Below are positions 51,820-61,653 of a stretch of DNA of 64,000 bases, one piece after another. How positions within the stretch are numbered: position 1 is the first letter of the stretch; each line of letters opens with the position of its first letter. This stretch comes from Mesorhizobium sp. M1E.F.Ca.ET.045.02.1.1 (GTDB taxonomy: Bacteria > Pseudomonadota > Alphaproteobacteria > Rhizobiales > Rhizobiaceae): positions 6,214,501-6,278,500 of the forward strand of contig NZ_CP034447.1 of the NCBI RefSeq assembly GCF_003952485.1. Reading direction: 5' to 3'. A program made the position numbers and the translations under genes. The notes under the pieces were generated by a model, which saw only the letters and a program-made list of their open reading frames with translations, searched no databases and was not told where the DNA came from.

Positions 51820-52017
51820 GCCGTGACCTTTCCGTCCGCCCCTCGCTCAAGGCGGTCGGCTTGCGGATGGACTCGCAAGGCACGGCCGCCTAGCCGGCTC
51901 GATTGCCGACCGGTCTCAACCAGTGGCGGCGCGCTTTGTTCCCGGACTTGTCGCTCGCACCCTGCGGCGGAGCAAGAGCTCGATGGCCAAAAGCGAAACG
52001 CTGCGAGCGCATGTCTC

Positions 52018-52110
52018 CTAGACCTCAAGCATGACCTTGATGGCGCGGCGCTCGTCCATGGCGCGGTAGCCTTCGGCCGCCTCGGCCAGCGGCAGCTTGA
52101 GGTCAGCAGC
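52018..52110 (-). pseudogene. Alcohol dehydrogenase C-terminal remnant
   Basis: The last 30 codons of a zinc-type or quinone alcohol dehydrogenase remain: LKLPLAEAAEGYRAMDERR, then AIKVMLEV and stop. No start and no upstream homologous sequence are present. The fragment ends directly before the stop of the gene at 52133. Confidence 0.6.
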
Positions 52111-52132
52111 AGGCTGCGATCCGCGCGGCGTG

Positions 52133-52495
52133 TCAGTCCGGCAGCGCGTTGGAGCGCGGATGCTTGTCGGCCTCGGTCGAGACCGTCACCTTCTCGCCGG
52201 ACCTCGAGAACGCGTAGAGCGAGCCCCGGTAGCCCGGCATGGAGAAGGCCACGGAGTCGCGGTCGGCAAGGCCCATGACGACCCGCTGCGGATCGCCTTC
52301 CCCCTTCGGCGCGAAGGTGGCGGTAACCTCCAGGAGACCGCCGTCGGTTGGAACGTAATAGACCACCATGTCGAGGCGTCCGTTGTGCAGGCTGCCGGCT
52401 TCGATGGGGCGTCCGATGGTGGCTTCCTCGGCAAGGGCGGGCGTCGCCATGAACAGCGCGGCCAGAAGCGATGCGCTCAGTGTCCTGCGGATCAT
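52133..52495 (-). CDS. Secreted hypothetical protein
   Basis: It has 120 residues, with a signal peptide 1-22 (ending ALAEE). A strand-rich mature part (DMVVYYVPTDGGLLEVTATF, SMPGYRGSLYAF). GAGGAGACACGAAG precedes the ATG. It is divergent from the TetR gene, and a 47-bp inverted repeat just upstream suggests control by that regulator. Unknown family. Confidence 0.7.
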   Translation of the reverse strand: MIRRTLSASLLAALFMATPALAEEATIGRPIEAGSLHNGRLDMVVYYVPTDGGLLEVTATFAPKGEGDPQRVVMGLADRDSVAFSMPGYRGSLYAFSRSGEKVTVSTEADKHPRSNALPD

Positions 52496-52514
52496 CTTCG
52501 TGTCTCCTCTTTGA

Positions 52515-52687
52515 TAGATTGTGATCGAACTCTATACCATATAGATGTCGAATGCAATCTAAAAAAGAGAGACATTCAGTCCGCGGCAAGCCGCCGCACC
52601 GATCACACGGCAAGCCGCCCATTTCGCATCCCCCTTGATAGATTGCGTTCGGTTTCTAATTGAGATATAGATTTAGTACGCAATCTA
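52515..52687. promoter_or_regulatory. Two long TetR-type operators
   Basis: TAGATTG...CAATCTA spans 52515-52561 (47 bp) and TAGATTGCG...CGCAATCTA spans 52639-52687 (49 bp). Each pair of arms lies close to one of the two divergent genes, at 20 bp from the 52495 start and 14 bp from the TetR start. They may be binding sites for two dimers each. Confidence 0.7.
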
Positions 52688-52700
52688 AATAAGGAGATCG

Positions 52701-53282
52701 ATGATGCGCGTGAGCCGCATTCAGGCTGAGCAGAACCGGCAAACCGTGATCGACGTGGCCAGCCGGCTTTTTCGGGAGCACGGTTTCGACGGCATCGGCC
52801 TCAAGGATCTGATGAAGGGCGCCGGGCTGACCCAAGGCGCCTTCTACAAGCAGTTCGCGTCGAAGGAGGACCTGGCTGCACAGGCGTCCAAGCGGGCGAT
52901 GGAGAGCGCGGCCCACCGATGGGCGGCGGCGACGGCAGCAAACCCAAGCGATCCGTTCGGGGCGGTGATCGAGTTCTACCTCAGTATGGACCATCGCGGA
53001 GAAAGGATGGACGGGTGCCCGGTTGTAGCGCTCGGCTCGGATGCCGCCAGGCAGGGCAGCGACGTGAAGGCGTCGTTCGAAACCGGCATTAAGGGGTATC
53101 TCGAAATCATCGGCCGTTTGATTGGCGAGACCGACGGCGAGAAGCCCAATGGCAAAGCCATGGCCGTTCTCTCGACGATGGTCGGTGGGCTGATGTTGTC
53201 GCGCGTCGTCAACGACCCCGACCTCGCTCAGGCCTTTCTGGATGCGGCGACCGAACAGGTTCGCGACACCGTCGCCGCTTGA
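52701..53282 (+). CDS. TetR-family transcriptional repressor
   Basis: It has 193 residues. N-terminal HTH (FDGIGLKDLMKGAGLTQGAFYKQFASKEDL), then a helical ligand domain (MDGCPVVALGSDAARQG, typical of the group with a C-terminal TetR_C domain). AAGGAG precedes the ATG. It is first in an operon with FabF-like and SDR genes, and probably represses that operon and the divergent gene at 52495. Confidence 0.9.
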   Translation: MMRVSRIQAEQNRQTVIDVASRLFREHGFDGIGLKDLMKGAGLTQGAFYKQFASKEDLAAQASKRAMESAAHRWAAATAANPSDPFGAVIEFYLSMDHRGERMDGCPVVALGSDAARQGSDVKASFETGIKGYLEIIGRLIGETDGEKPNGKAMAVLSTMVGGLMLSRVVNDPDLAQAFLDAATEQVRDTVAA

Positions 53283-53322
53283 CCGGCGCCGGTCTGGGCG
53301 TCTCAGATTGATAGGAGCATAG

Positions 53323-54621
53323 ATGCGACGGATAGTCGTCACGGGCATGGGCGCGATAACGCCCCTGGCCGCGAATGTCGAAACATCGTGGTCGCGCCTC
53401 CTGGCGGGCCGCTCGGGCATCCGCAGGCTACCCGACGAAATGGTGGGAGATTTGCCCGCCAAGATCGGCGGCGTGGTTCCATCCCTGGAGGAAGACCCCG
53501 AAGCCGGCCTCGATGCGAATGCCTTCCTGGCTCCGAAGGATCAGCGCAAGATCGACCGCTTCATTCTCTTGGCGCTGGCTGCGGCGGAAGAGGCGCTTGC
53601 TCAGGCGAGATGGAAGCCGGCCTCGGAAAAGGAGCGGCTCCGCACCGCGACGATCATCGCTTCCGGTATCGGAGGCTTCCCTGCTATCACCGAGGCGGTG
53701 CGGACAGTCGACCAGCGCGGCGTTCGGCGTCTTTCGCCGTTTACCGTGCCGTCTTTCCTGGTGAATCTCGCGGCTGGCCACATCTCGATCCGCTATGGCT
53801 TCAAAGGTCACATCGGCGCACCGGTGACGGCGTGCGCCGCCGGCATCCAGGCGATCGGCGATGCGGCCCGCATTATCCGCGCCGATGAAGCCGACATCGC
53901 CGTGTGCGGCGGCACTGAAGCTTGCATGAATGTCGTCAGCCTGGGCGGCTTTGCAGCGGCACGCTCGCTTTCGACCTCCTTCAATCACCGTCCCGACCAA
54001 GCCTCCCGTCCGTTCGACGTCTCGCGGGACGGCTTCGTCATGGGCGAAGGCGCCGGCGTCCTGGTCATCGAGGAATTGAACCATGCGCTTGCGCGCGGCG
54101 CCGAACCGCTCGCCGAAGTCGTCGGCTACGGCACGACGGCGGATGCGCATCACGTCACGTCCGGTCCCGAGGACGGCGACGGCGCGCGCCGTGCCATGGA
54201 GATCGCCATTGCCCAGGCCGGCATCTCACCGCGCGAAATCCGGCATCTCAACGCGCATGCAACCTCCACGCCCGTGGGCGACCTGGGCGAAATCGAAGCG
54301 ATCAAAAGGGTCTTCGGCACGGATTTCTCGATCGCCGTCAGCGGAACCAAGTCGGCGACCGGACACCTGCTCGGCGCCGCCGGCGGGCTTGGCGCGATCT
54401 TCACGATCCTGGCGCTCAGGGACCAGGTGGCGCCGCCCACCCTCAATCTGAGCGCCCTCGATCCGGCAGGTGACGGGATCGACTTCGTGGCGAACCGGGC
54501 CCGGCCGATGGAGATGGACTACGCGATCGCCAACGGCTTCGGCTTCGGCGGCGTCAACGCCAGCGCGCTGTTTCGCCGCTGGGACGGACACGGCGTGAAC
54601 GATCGAGCCGCTCCCGGCTGA
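53323..54621 (+). CDS. fabF: Beta-ketoacyl-ACP synthase II (FabF type)
   Basis: It has 432 residues. Catalytic C171 in VTACAAG, the first His in LNAHATSTPVGD and the second in SATGHLLGAAGG, plus the final GFGFGGVNASALF. It condenses acyl-ACP with malonyl-ACP. Placement behind a TetR gene and before an SDR suggests a dedicated, regulated lipid or secondary-metabolite step rather than the housekeeping fabF. Confidence 0.9.
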   Translation: MRRIVVTGMGAITPLAANVETSWSRLLAGRSGIRRLPDEMVGDLPAKIGGVVPSLEEDPEAGLDANAFLAPKDQRKIDRFILLALAAAEEALAQARWKPASEKERLRTATIIASGIGGFPAITEAVRTVDQRGVRRLSPFTVPSFLVNLAAGHISIRYGFKGHIGAPVTACAAGIQAIGDAARIIRADEADIAVCGGTEACMNVVSLGGFAAARSLSTSFNHRPDQASRPFDVSRDGFVMGEGAGVLVIEELNHALARGAEPLAEVVGYGTTADAHHVTSGPEDGDGARRAMEIAIAQAGISPREIRHLNAHATSTPVGDLGEIEAIKRVFGTDFSIAVSGTKSATGHLLGAAGGLGAIFTILALRDQVAPPTLNLSALDPAGDGIDFVANRARPMEMDYAIANGFGFGGVNASALFRRWDGHGVNDRAAPG

Positions 54622-54682
54622 CGCTTTCGCTCGGACCTTTCCTGTTTCTCCAATTCAACCCAACGCAAAGAAAGTGACCTCC

Positions 54683-55498
54683 ATGAACAAGACCAGTCCT
54701 GGCGTCACCATCGTCACAGGGGCATCCTCCGGCATCGGGCATGCAACGGCCAAGACCCTGCAGAATGCGGGCTTTCGCGTGTTCGGAACCAGCCGTCGCG
54801 CGGTCTCCAAGAAATCCGACGGCCTCACCATGCTGACCTGCGACCTGACCGACGACGCGTCCGTGGCGAAAATGGTCGACGACGTGCTGGCCGATGCGGG
54901 GCGCATCGACCTGCTTGTCAACAATGCCGGAATGGGCCTGTTCGGCGGCGCGGAGGAATCCTCGACCGCACAGGCTCAAGCTCTGTTCGACGTGAATGTC
55001 TTCGGCGTCATCCGAATGACCAATGCGGTGCTGCCGACGATGCGCCGCCAAGGCAAGGGCAGGATCGTCAACTTGAGCTCGGTGCAGGGATTCATCCCGG
55101 CTCCCTATTTCGCGCTTTATTCGGCGACCAAACATGCCGTTGAAGGCTATTCCGAATCGCTCGATCACGAACTGCGACCGTTCGGAATTCGCGTCGCGTT
55201 GGTCGAGCCTGCCTATACCCGTACGTCGTTCGAAGACAATCTCGCCAGGCCGGACCACTTGCTTGAGATCTATGACGCCGCGCGCGCCGGCATGACTATA
55301 GCCGTGCGGAAGGCGATGGAAAAAGGCGATGCGCCCGAAGTGGTAGCCAAGGCCGTTTTGGCGGCTGCGACCGATCCCGCTCCGAAGAGGCGCTATGCGG
55401 CCGGAAAAATGGCGCGCCAGGTCAGTGTCCTGCGCCGTTTCGTCCCGGCATCCGCATTCGACAAGAGCCTGCGAAAGCAGCTAGGCCTGCCGGCCTGA
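54683..55498 (+). CDS. SDR-family oxidoreductase
   Basis: It has 271 residues from ATG 54683. TGASSGIGHATAKTL nucleotide-binding motif, NNAGMG, catalytic Ser in NLSSVQG, and Y-x-x-x-K in YSATKHAVEGYSE are all intact. It probably reduces a 3-ketoacyl intermediate made by the FabF-like enzyme encoded 61 bp upstream. GTG 54674 is an alternative start. Confidence 0.9.
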   Translation: MNKTSPGVTIVTGASSGIGHATAKTLQNAGFRVFGTSRRAVSKKSDGLTMLTCDLTDDASVAKMVDDVLADAGRIDLLVNNAGMGLFGGAEESSTAQAQALFDVNVFGVIRMTNAVLPTMRRQGKGRIVNLSSVQGFIPAPYFALYSATKHAVEGYSESLDHELRPFGIRVALVEPAYTRTSFEDNLARPDHLLEIYDAARAGMTIAVRKAMEKGDAPEVVAKAVLAAATDPAPKRRYAAGKMARQVSVLRRFVPASAFDKSLRKQLGLPA

Positions 55499-55712
55499 CG
55501 TCCAAGCCGGCGGGAGCTTTAGCCGGCGATGGATCGTCGAGGCGCTGCGGCACAGGGGCCGAGGCTTGCCGCGGTTGGAACGACGGCCTTTGAGCTGATG
55601 CAGACGCTCGCCCTTGGGGCGCGGCGCGACGAATTCAGGCGAGGCTCCTTAAGCCCTTGTTTGACGCATGTCATTCACCCAAAACCACCGCGCACCTTGG
55701 CGACATTCACGC

Positions 55713-57719
55713 TCAGGCAGCGCTGCCGGTACGGCGCAATGGGCGCGCCGCGGAATCAAAGGCGGCTTTGGCTTCGGCCGAGTTGTCGAAATGCCTTGGT
55801 TCGAAGGCAAGCGCATCCCGCATCGGAAGCGCCGCCGAGAAGAGAAAGCCCTGCGCAATCATGCAATCGAGCGACCGCAGGATCAGGCGATCGGCGTCGG
55901 TTTCCACTCCCTCCGCCATCACCTCTATTCCCAGCGTTCGCCCGAGATCGATGACCGCTTTGACGAGGGCCTGATCGTCCACGGACCTGGCGAGATCGCG
56001 AACGAAGTTCTTGTCGATCTTGATCTTATGGATGCGGCTGTCTTTCAGCGAAACCAGGGTCGAGAAGCCGGTGCCGAAATCATCCAGCACGATCGATATG
56101 CCCGCATCCGCCAGGCGCTCCAGCTTTTCATCAACCCTGTCGCGATCCACAGGCGCTTCTTCCGTGATCTCTATCTCGAGCATGGCCGCGGGGACATTCT
56201 TCGTCTTCAGGCTGTCCAATATCATGTCATCGACATTGCCTGCCTCGAGCTCGCGCGGCGACAGATTCATCGCGACCCGAAGATCCTGACGCCCATTTCT
56301 CACCAGCTCCTCGACCATGGAGCAGCAATTGAGGAATACCGTCTCCGTCAGCAGGGAAAGCAGACCGGTTTCACGCGCCGCGGTGACGATCTCGGGCGGG
56401 GGAATGGCCCCATGGACCGGGTGCTGCCACCGCAGCAGCGCTTCGAAGCCGACGACCGCATGGGTATCCAGCCGCACGATGGGCTGGAACCATGAGCAGA
56501 GAGCGCCTGCTTCGATCGCCCCGCGCAGATCGCGCTCGATGCAGTGCTTGCGTTCGAGCCCATGGTCGAGTTCGGCATCGAAGAGACAGTATTCGTTCCT
56601 GCCGCTGCGCTTGGCCGCGTAAAGCGCGAAATCCGCCCGCAGCAGCATCTCCGTCAATCGCGGTTTGTCCGACACATAGATACCGATCGACGCGCCGACG
56701 CGCACCGAATTCAACGCCGGATCCGGATTGGCGATGGCCGCGATGATCGAGGATGCAAGCCCGTCGGTCGAATGCGGAGACCGGTCGGCGGGAAAAAGCA
56801 GCACGAACTCGTCGCCGCCGATGCGCGCGATCGTTGCCCCTGTCGGCGCGTGCTTCTCTATCCTGCGCGCGACCCTGACCAGCAGGTCGTCCCCGACATT
56901 GTGACCATAGGTGTCGTTGACGGATTTGAAGCCGTCCAAGTCGATCAGCATGGCCACGAACGGACCGTCGGAAAGCCCGAGCTGGCCGATAGCCTGCTCG
57001 AGCCCATACCTGTTGAGCAATTCCGTCAGCGGATCCCGCCTGGAGTTCCGTTCCATCCGGGCGGCGAACTCCCTCGCCTCGTATTTGAGGCGGCTCGTCT
57101 CCCGGAAGCGCGCCTGTCCGAGAAGCGAGCCCCTGATCATTCCCGCGAGAAAGAGCAGGACCGTGAAACCGAGGACGTAGCTTTCGATATCGCCCTTCGC
57201 CAGCACGCATCCGGCGGTGACCAGAAGCGGCAGCGTCATGAAGTTGATCGAAGCCGGCGCGTATGATGCTCCGTAGGTGACTGAACCGGCCGACAGACCC
57301 GCAAGAACGACCAAATAGAGCGGCGCCTGTGGAGTGGTGTATCCGTTCGTCAGCACGGCCAGAAAAGACCATGCGATACCCGACGCCAGAGCCAGCATCC
57401 CGTAGAGAGAAAGTCGGGCACCGACCGGCTTCAACCCGCCATCGGGCCCACCATCGGGGACATCCGATTGGGCAAGCGCAAGTCCTATGCGAGCGCCGTT
57501 TATCAGGCTGACCGCCGCAAACCACAGCACCGCCGCAAGGCCGCCACCCGAAAGCATCTGCACCGCCAGGACCAGGGCCGAGAGGACCGTACCGACGGGC
57601 ATCGAAACGAAGAGCCCCACCCTGAGATCGGCGAGCTGATCCCGCAGGATTCCCGCTTCCACGGATTCGCTTTGCCCCTGGGGCACGGAATCTGGACCAG
57701 CCTGCTTGGAATATTTCAT
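55713..57719 (-). CDS. GGDEF-EAL protein with membrane sensor
   Basis: It has 668 residues. Five or six N-terminal membrane helices (40-200), a GGDEF domain with canonical GGDEF (301-305) and an EAL domain with E-A-L (426-428). The EAL catalytic set looks intact: NLSPRELE, EITEEAP, DDFGTGFS, KIDKNFV and AEGVET. It may both make and degrade cyclic di-GMP, or use GTP to regulate the phosphodiesterase. No RxxD inhibitory site precedes GGDEF at the usual distance. Confidence 0.9.
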   Translation of the reverse strand: MKYSKQAGPDSVPQGQSESVEAGILRDQLADLRVGLFVSMPVGTVLSALVLAVQMLSGGGLAAVLWFAAVSLINGARIGLALAQSDVPDGGPDGGLKPVGARLSLYGMLALASGIAWSFLAVLTNGYTTPQAPLYLVVLAGLSAGSVTYGASYAPASINFMTLPLLVTAGCVLAKGDIESYVLGFTVLLFLAGMIRGSLLGQARFRETSRLKYEAREFAARMERNSRRDPLTELLNRYGLEQAIGQLGLSDGPFVAMLIDLDGFKSVNDTYGHNVGDDLLVRVARRIEKHAPTGATIARIGGDEFVLLFPADRSPHSTDGLASSIIAAIANPDPALNSVRVGASIGIYVSDKPRLTEMLLRADFALYAAKRSGRNEYCLFDAELDHGLERKHCIERDLRGAIEAGALCSWFQPIVRLDTHAVVGFEALLRWQHPVHGAIPPPEIVTAARETGLLSLLTETVFLNCCSMVEELVRNGRQDLRVAMNLSPRELEAGNVDDMILDSLKTKNVPAAMLEIEITEEAPVDRDRVDEKLERLADAGISIVLDDFGTGFSTLVSLKDSRIHKIKIDKNFVRDLARSVDDQALVKAVIDLGRTLGIEVMAEGVETDADRLILRSLDCMIAQGFLFSAALPMRDALAFEPRHFDNSAEAKAAFDSAARPLRRTGSAA

Positions 57720-57994
57720 GCCAAATGGCTAAGCGAGTGGAATGAAAATCACGTTAAGGATTTCAGCAGCTTACGGGGCACCGGGTAGAGATGGGCGAGC
57801 AGGCCCCCGGCGGGCTCTTCGCCGTCGGAGTTGAGGCTGCCCGCAGGTTCGGCCGAACGGATCGTCCCGACCCTGCCCCGCTGCTTCGATTGGTAGAAGG
57901 AAGCTGCCAAATCGACCGAAGCTGCCGGCGCGCGCCTGAAATCGGGCGCGCGTCACGGCGGTCGAGGTAGCGTCCGACGCTGGACCGGTCGAGA

Positions 57995-58276
57995 TCAGTG
58001 CGGCGCGCCGTCTGACGAGTGCAGAAGTCTCCAGGTCAAGCCGATGCGACCATCGAACTTCGATGCAAAATGTTCGGCAGCGACGTCCTCCAAGCCATCA
58101 TCGACAAGAGCCTCGACGCTTCGCCGCATCAAGGCGAGCTGCATCTCGCGAGCGTGCTCCACGTCCGTCTCCCTCATTATTTCGGTGACGTGGTAGGCGA
58201 CAACGGGCTGGCCAAGGCAAGACATAAGTGCGCTCGCTTCGGCTGTCACCGCTGTAACTGCTTCTTCGATCTTCAT
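57995..58276 (-). CDS. Hypothetical protein
   Basis: Ninety-three residues from ATG 58276 after GAGGAGCGCCAAA. Helical start (MKIEEAVTAVTAEASALM), then QPVVAYHVTEIMRETDVE. No family was recognised. It may be related to small rhizobial regulators, but the evidence is limited to codon use and the strong ribosome binding site. Confidence 0.6.
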   Translation of the reverse strand: MKIEEAVTAVTAEASALMSCLGQPVVAYHVTEIMRETDVEHAREMQLALMRRSVEALVDDGLEDVAAEHFASKFDGRIGLTWRLLHSSDGAPH

Positions 58277-58517
58277 TTTGGCGCTCCTCATCGACTTCGA
58301 TGCTTGCGCCTCCCCGTGAGACGACGGTGTCCCGTCGCTTTTTTGGTCGGCCGCCTACAGGCGAACATCTCAAGTGCGCCGGTGCGACGACTCTTTTCCT
58401 GTTCAGGCTCCCGGAGCGAACCACCGTTTCGCTCCAAAATCAGTATCCTCCAAGATCGAATTAAAGGCGATCGGATAGTTAATCGATGGTTAACGGAGAC
58501 GATCGCATCTTAAGCGA

Positions 58518-60507
58518 TCAGCGTTCGGGCAATCCCGCCTGAATCAAGGCTTCGACCACCTTGTCCGCCCATTCCGGCGTGTTCCGAAAGATAGGCAGCG
58601 ACCGGTATCGCTCGATCGTGAAGCCCGGTTGGGCGGTGAGCAGCTTTTGCGCGGCCCAGCGGGCGGTCTCCTGGTCGCCGTTCATCGCCGACCAGGCCGC
58701 GAGGTATCGATAGGACATGATGATGTCGGGATGGGCGGCGATCACCTCGCGGGCGATGGCGACGGCCTGGGAAAGGGAACCTGTCTTGGCCAGGGCTGTG
58801 GCCATTCCCAGTCTCATGTTGAATGCGAACGGATCCATCGGGCTCAGCGTCATCGCCCGCTGGAACCGGCGCGCGGACGGCTTCGTCCTTGTAGATAGCG
58901 ATCCAGCCATGGCGTGCCCATGCCCAAGCATTGTTCGGATCGAGCGCGAGCGCTCTTTCGATGAAGGTGGTGGCGCGCTCCTGCTCGCCGCACATGCTCA
59001 ATGCCGATCCGGCGGCGGCCAAAGCGGTCGGATCGTCGCCGATCGAGCCCGCGGCTTCGACCGCCGCGCGCGCCCTTTCCAGCTCCCTTTCCGGCTGCTC
59101 GGCCCACAGATACGCGGCGTTCGAGGCGCAGCACCACGCCAGAAGCGCATGCGCGCGACCATAGGCCGGATCGATGGCAATCGCTCTCTTGAGCAGCTCT
59201 ATTGCCTGGTCGTTGGTGTCCTTGCGGCGGCCCCAAATGTTCGGATAGGCGCGCATGACGAAATCATAGGCCCGCAGGCTGGTCGGCGGCTTGCGCCTGG
59301 CAAGCTCGATCTCGGCGCCGCGGATGGCCGGATGCATGGCGCCGGCCACCTGCGCCGCGATCCTGTCCTGGAACTCGAAAACGTCCTCGGTCGCGCCCTC
59401 GTAGCGCTCGGACCACAATTGTGTCCGAGTGTCGGCATCGACGAGCTGCACGGAAATGCGCAGCCGGTCGCCGCCCCGCCGAACCGTGCCTTCGACCACG
59501 TAATTCACGCCGAGTTCCCGGCCGACCTCGCGCACGTCGGCGAAGCGTCCCTTATAGGTGAAGGCGGACTGGCGTGCGATGACGAAGAAATCCCGGATGC
59601 GCGAAAGCGCGGCGGTGATCTCCTCGACAACGCCGTCGGCGAAATACTCGTCCTCCGCCCCGCCGAGATTGTCGAAAGGCATCACCGCCACCGATGGCTG
59701 GTCTTGCGGTCTCGCGGGCGTGGCGACAGGCTGGACCGGCTGGGCGGTGTCGTGCGTCGACGTGGTCGGGCGATTTCCGCTCCGCGTTTGCAGCGACGCC
59801 GCCAGTGACTGCGTCTGCGCCTCGGGCTCCACGCCCAGATACTTCTTCAGCGCCGCGCGGCAGGTCTCGAACTGACGCAAGGCCGCGTTTTCGTGGCCCC
59901 TCGCTGCATGGATGCGCATCAATGCCCGGTGCGCAGGCTCCGCGGTCGGATCCGAGGCAAGCAGCCTTTCCGCCAGCCGTTCGCAAGCTGCTTCATCCGC
60001 GGATCCGGCTTCGGGCGGCGCAAGGCTCAGGCGCTCCGCCAGCTGCTGCGCCTTCTGCCGGTATCTCACCTGATATGGGCTGAACCATTCATCCAGGCCG
60101 TCGGGAATGGCTTCGCCCGCAAGCACATCGCCACGGTAGAGGTCGGCGGCGCAGGCGAGGTCCGCCGTCCCGCTTTCGGCGAGCTGGCGCTCGAAGAGCC
60201 AGATATCGGCTTCGTCCGGGCCGGCGGTCAGAGCCACCGTTTCCTGATCTCCGTCGATGGAAATGGCCGCATTGGCGGCGGCGGGAAACCATCGCCTGAT
60301 GTCGGCCAGCGCCTGGCGCAGGCTGTTTCGCGATTGCGCATCGCCCCGTCCCGGCCAAAACCCTTCGCAAAGCCGTTCGCGATGGTGGCCGCGGCGACCC
60401 GCCAGGACCAGGGCGGCAAAAAGAAGCGCCGACTTGCGCGTTGCGAAGCGGACGGGCTGCCCCTCTGCCGAAGTCACTTCGAGACCGCCAAGCAACCGGA
60501 TGCGCAC
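58518..60507 (-). pseudogene. SARP/TolB-like/TPR transcriptional regulator with a frameshift
   Basis: The start at 60507 opens a winged-helix/BTAD activator domain (1-235; MRIRLLGGLEVTSAEGQPVR), then a TolB-like segment (272-400; QPSVAVMPFDNLGG, YVVEGTVRRGG) and TPR-like repeats. The frame of the TPR region breaks near 58875: the upstream frame reads GWIAIYKDEAVRA, the downstream one RFQRAMTLSPMDPFAF, to the stop at 58518. A 2-bp loss in a GCGCGC tract would explain it. Intact homologues have about 660 residues. It may be a real mutation or a sequencing slip. Confidence 0.8.
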
Positions 60508-60677
60508 GACGCCCCTCCGAATTTCGAACGCGCCGGCAGAATAGCATCTTCGCCGGTCGATTTAACGCGGATTTAACGGCGGCCCGCCGGACTGCCCCCA
60601 ATGGTTCACGCCTGGCTGAACAGCCGCAAATCGCGTGTGTGACAAGCTGCCACCGTAATCTGGAACGGGAGAGCAAA

Positions 60678-60920
60678 ATGGCACACACGGACACTCACGC
60701 GGAGACCCGCGCATCGAAATACCGGCTGCTTGGGGCAGCGTCGAACAGCATGGCGACAGCAGTCGCTGCCTGCACGGCCTGGCGGCGCACGATCGCAGGG
60801 CGCAGGGCGTTAGCAGACCTGACGCCCGACCAGTTGAAAGATATCGGCTGCTCAGAGTCCGATCAGCGAAAGTTCGTCGTAGGAGCCAGCCTCTGGACCG
60901 ATCTGATGTCGATGAGGTGA
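60678..60920 (+). CDS. DUF1127 protein
   Basis: Eighty residues from ATG 60678, after GGGAGAGCAAA. The C-terminal half has the DUF1127 motif (RRALADLTPDQLKDIGCSESD). Small DUF1127 proteins in alphaproteobacteria affect RNA turnover and phosphate or stress responses. It is divergent from the SARP-type regulator, which may control it. Confidence 0.85.
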   Translation: MAHTDTHAETRASKYRLLGAASNSMATAVAACTAWRRTIAGRRALADLTPDQLKDIGCSESDQRKFVVGASLWTDLMSMR

Positions 60921-61002
60921 GGTCGGCGAAATTCGAAGGACCGGCGGCGCGACTGCCTGGGTGTGCCGATCGGCTGCCGGCGCGCCTGCCCCGGTCGCGT
61001 CC

Positions 61003-61335
61003 TCAACGCGAGGGCAGTAGAGAGACCTTCACCCGTGGTGCGAAGAAACAGCGCAAATAGGGCTGATTGGTTATGACGTAGTTGTTCTCGCAGATATGGT
61101 ATTGGTCGTCCGGCGATTCCTGCACCCGGTCTCGCGGGATGTTGAAATCATCGGGCAAATAAACGTAGCCGCCGTCGACCCGGGACTGCACCGACGACTG
61201 CGGTATGGGACGGCAATCAAAACCGCCGCAACACTTGAATTTCGTTACCGGATCGACCTTGTTTTCGTACCAATCATGAGCATTGGCGCCTGTCGCGGCG
61301 GCAAGGCACATAGCTGTGAGGATGAACCTTCGCAT
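61003..61335 (-). CDS. Secreted Cys-rich hypothetical protein
   Basis: It has 110 residues, signal peptide about 1-18 (ending ANA). The mature part has CCGGFDCRP, CENNYV and RCFFAP, giving five Cys that may form disulfides. The HDWYENK start is typical of small periplasmic proteins in Rhizobiales. Function unknown. Confidence 0.75.
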   Translation of the reverse strand: MRRFILTAMCLAAATGANAHDWYENKVDPVTKFKCCGGFDCRPIPQSSVQSRVDGGYVYLPDDFNIPRDRVQESPDDQYHICENNYVITNQPYLRCFFAPRVKVSLLPSR

Positions 61336-61653
61336 GGCATTCCTCGAATATGCGGAGGCGCTGCACGCTCGAGCATCATGTATATTAGCGTTCTGCTAGA
61401 AAAGCCATTAGTCCGTGAATGCCCAACAAGGCCACCGCGGTCTGCATCGGCGGCGGGCGGGCGGCATCTGGGCCGATATGCAGGGCGCCGGCATCACAGG
61501 CTGAAGATCGGCGAAGCTCCGTAGACAGACGTCCGGCTACGCGTCGGCTGCATCTACGGAAGGCAAACAGCGTGAGGACTGGTTAGCTCCCGGCCAAAAC
61601 AAAGGGCGCTTGGGTCGAAACCGGACTTCGAACCAGCCTTCTGCCTTGCCCGC
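61336..61653. other. Intergenic region
   Basis: About 320 bp between a minus-strand secreted protein and the end of the SDR gene on the same strand. It holds the promoter of the gene ending at 61003 (ATGTATATTAGCG). No RNA gene or repeat is seen. Confidence 0.4.
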
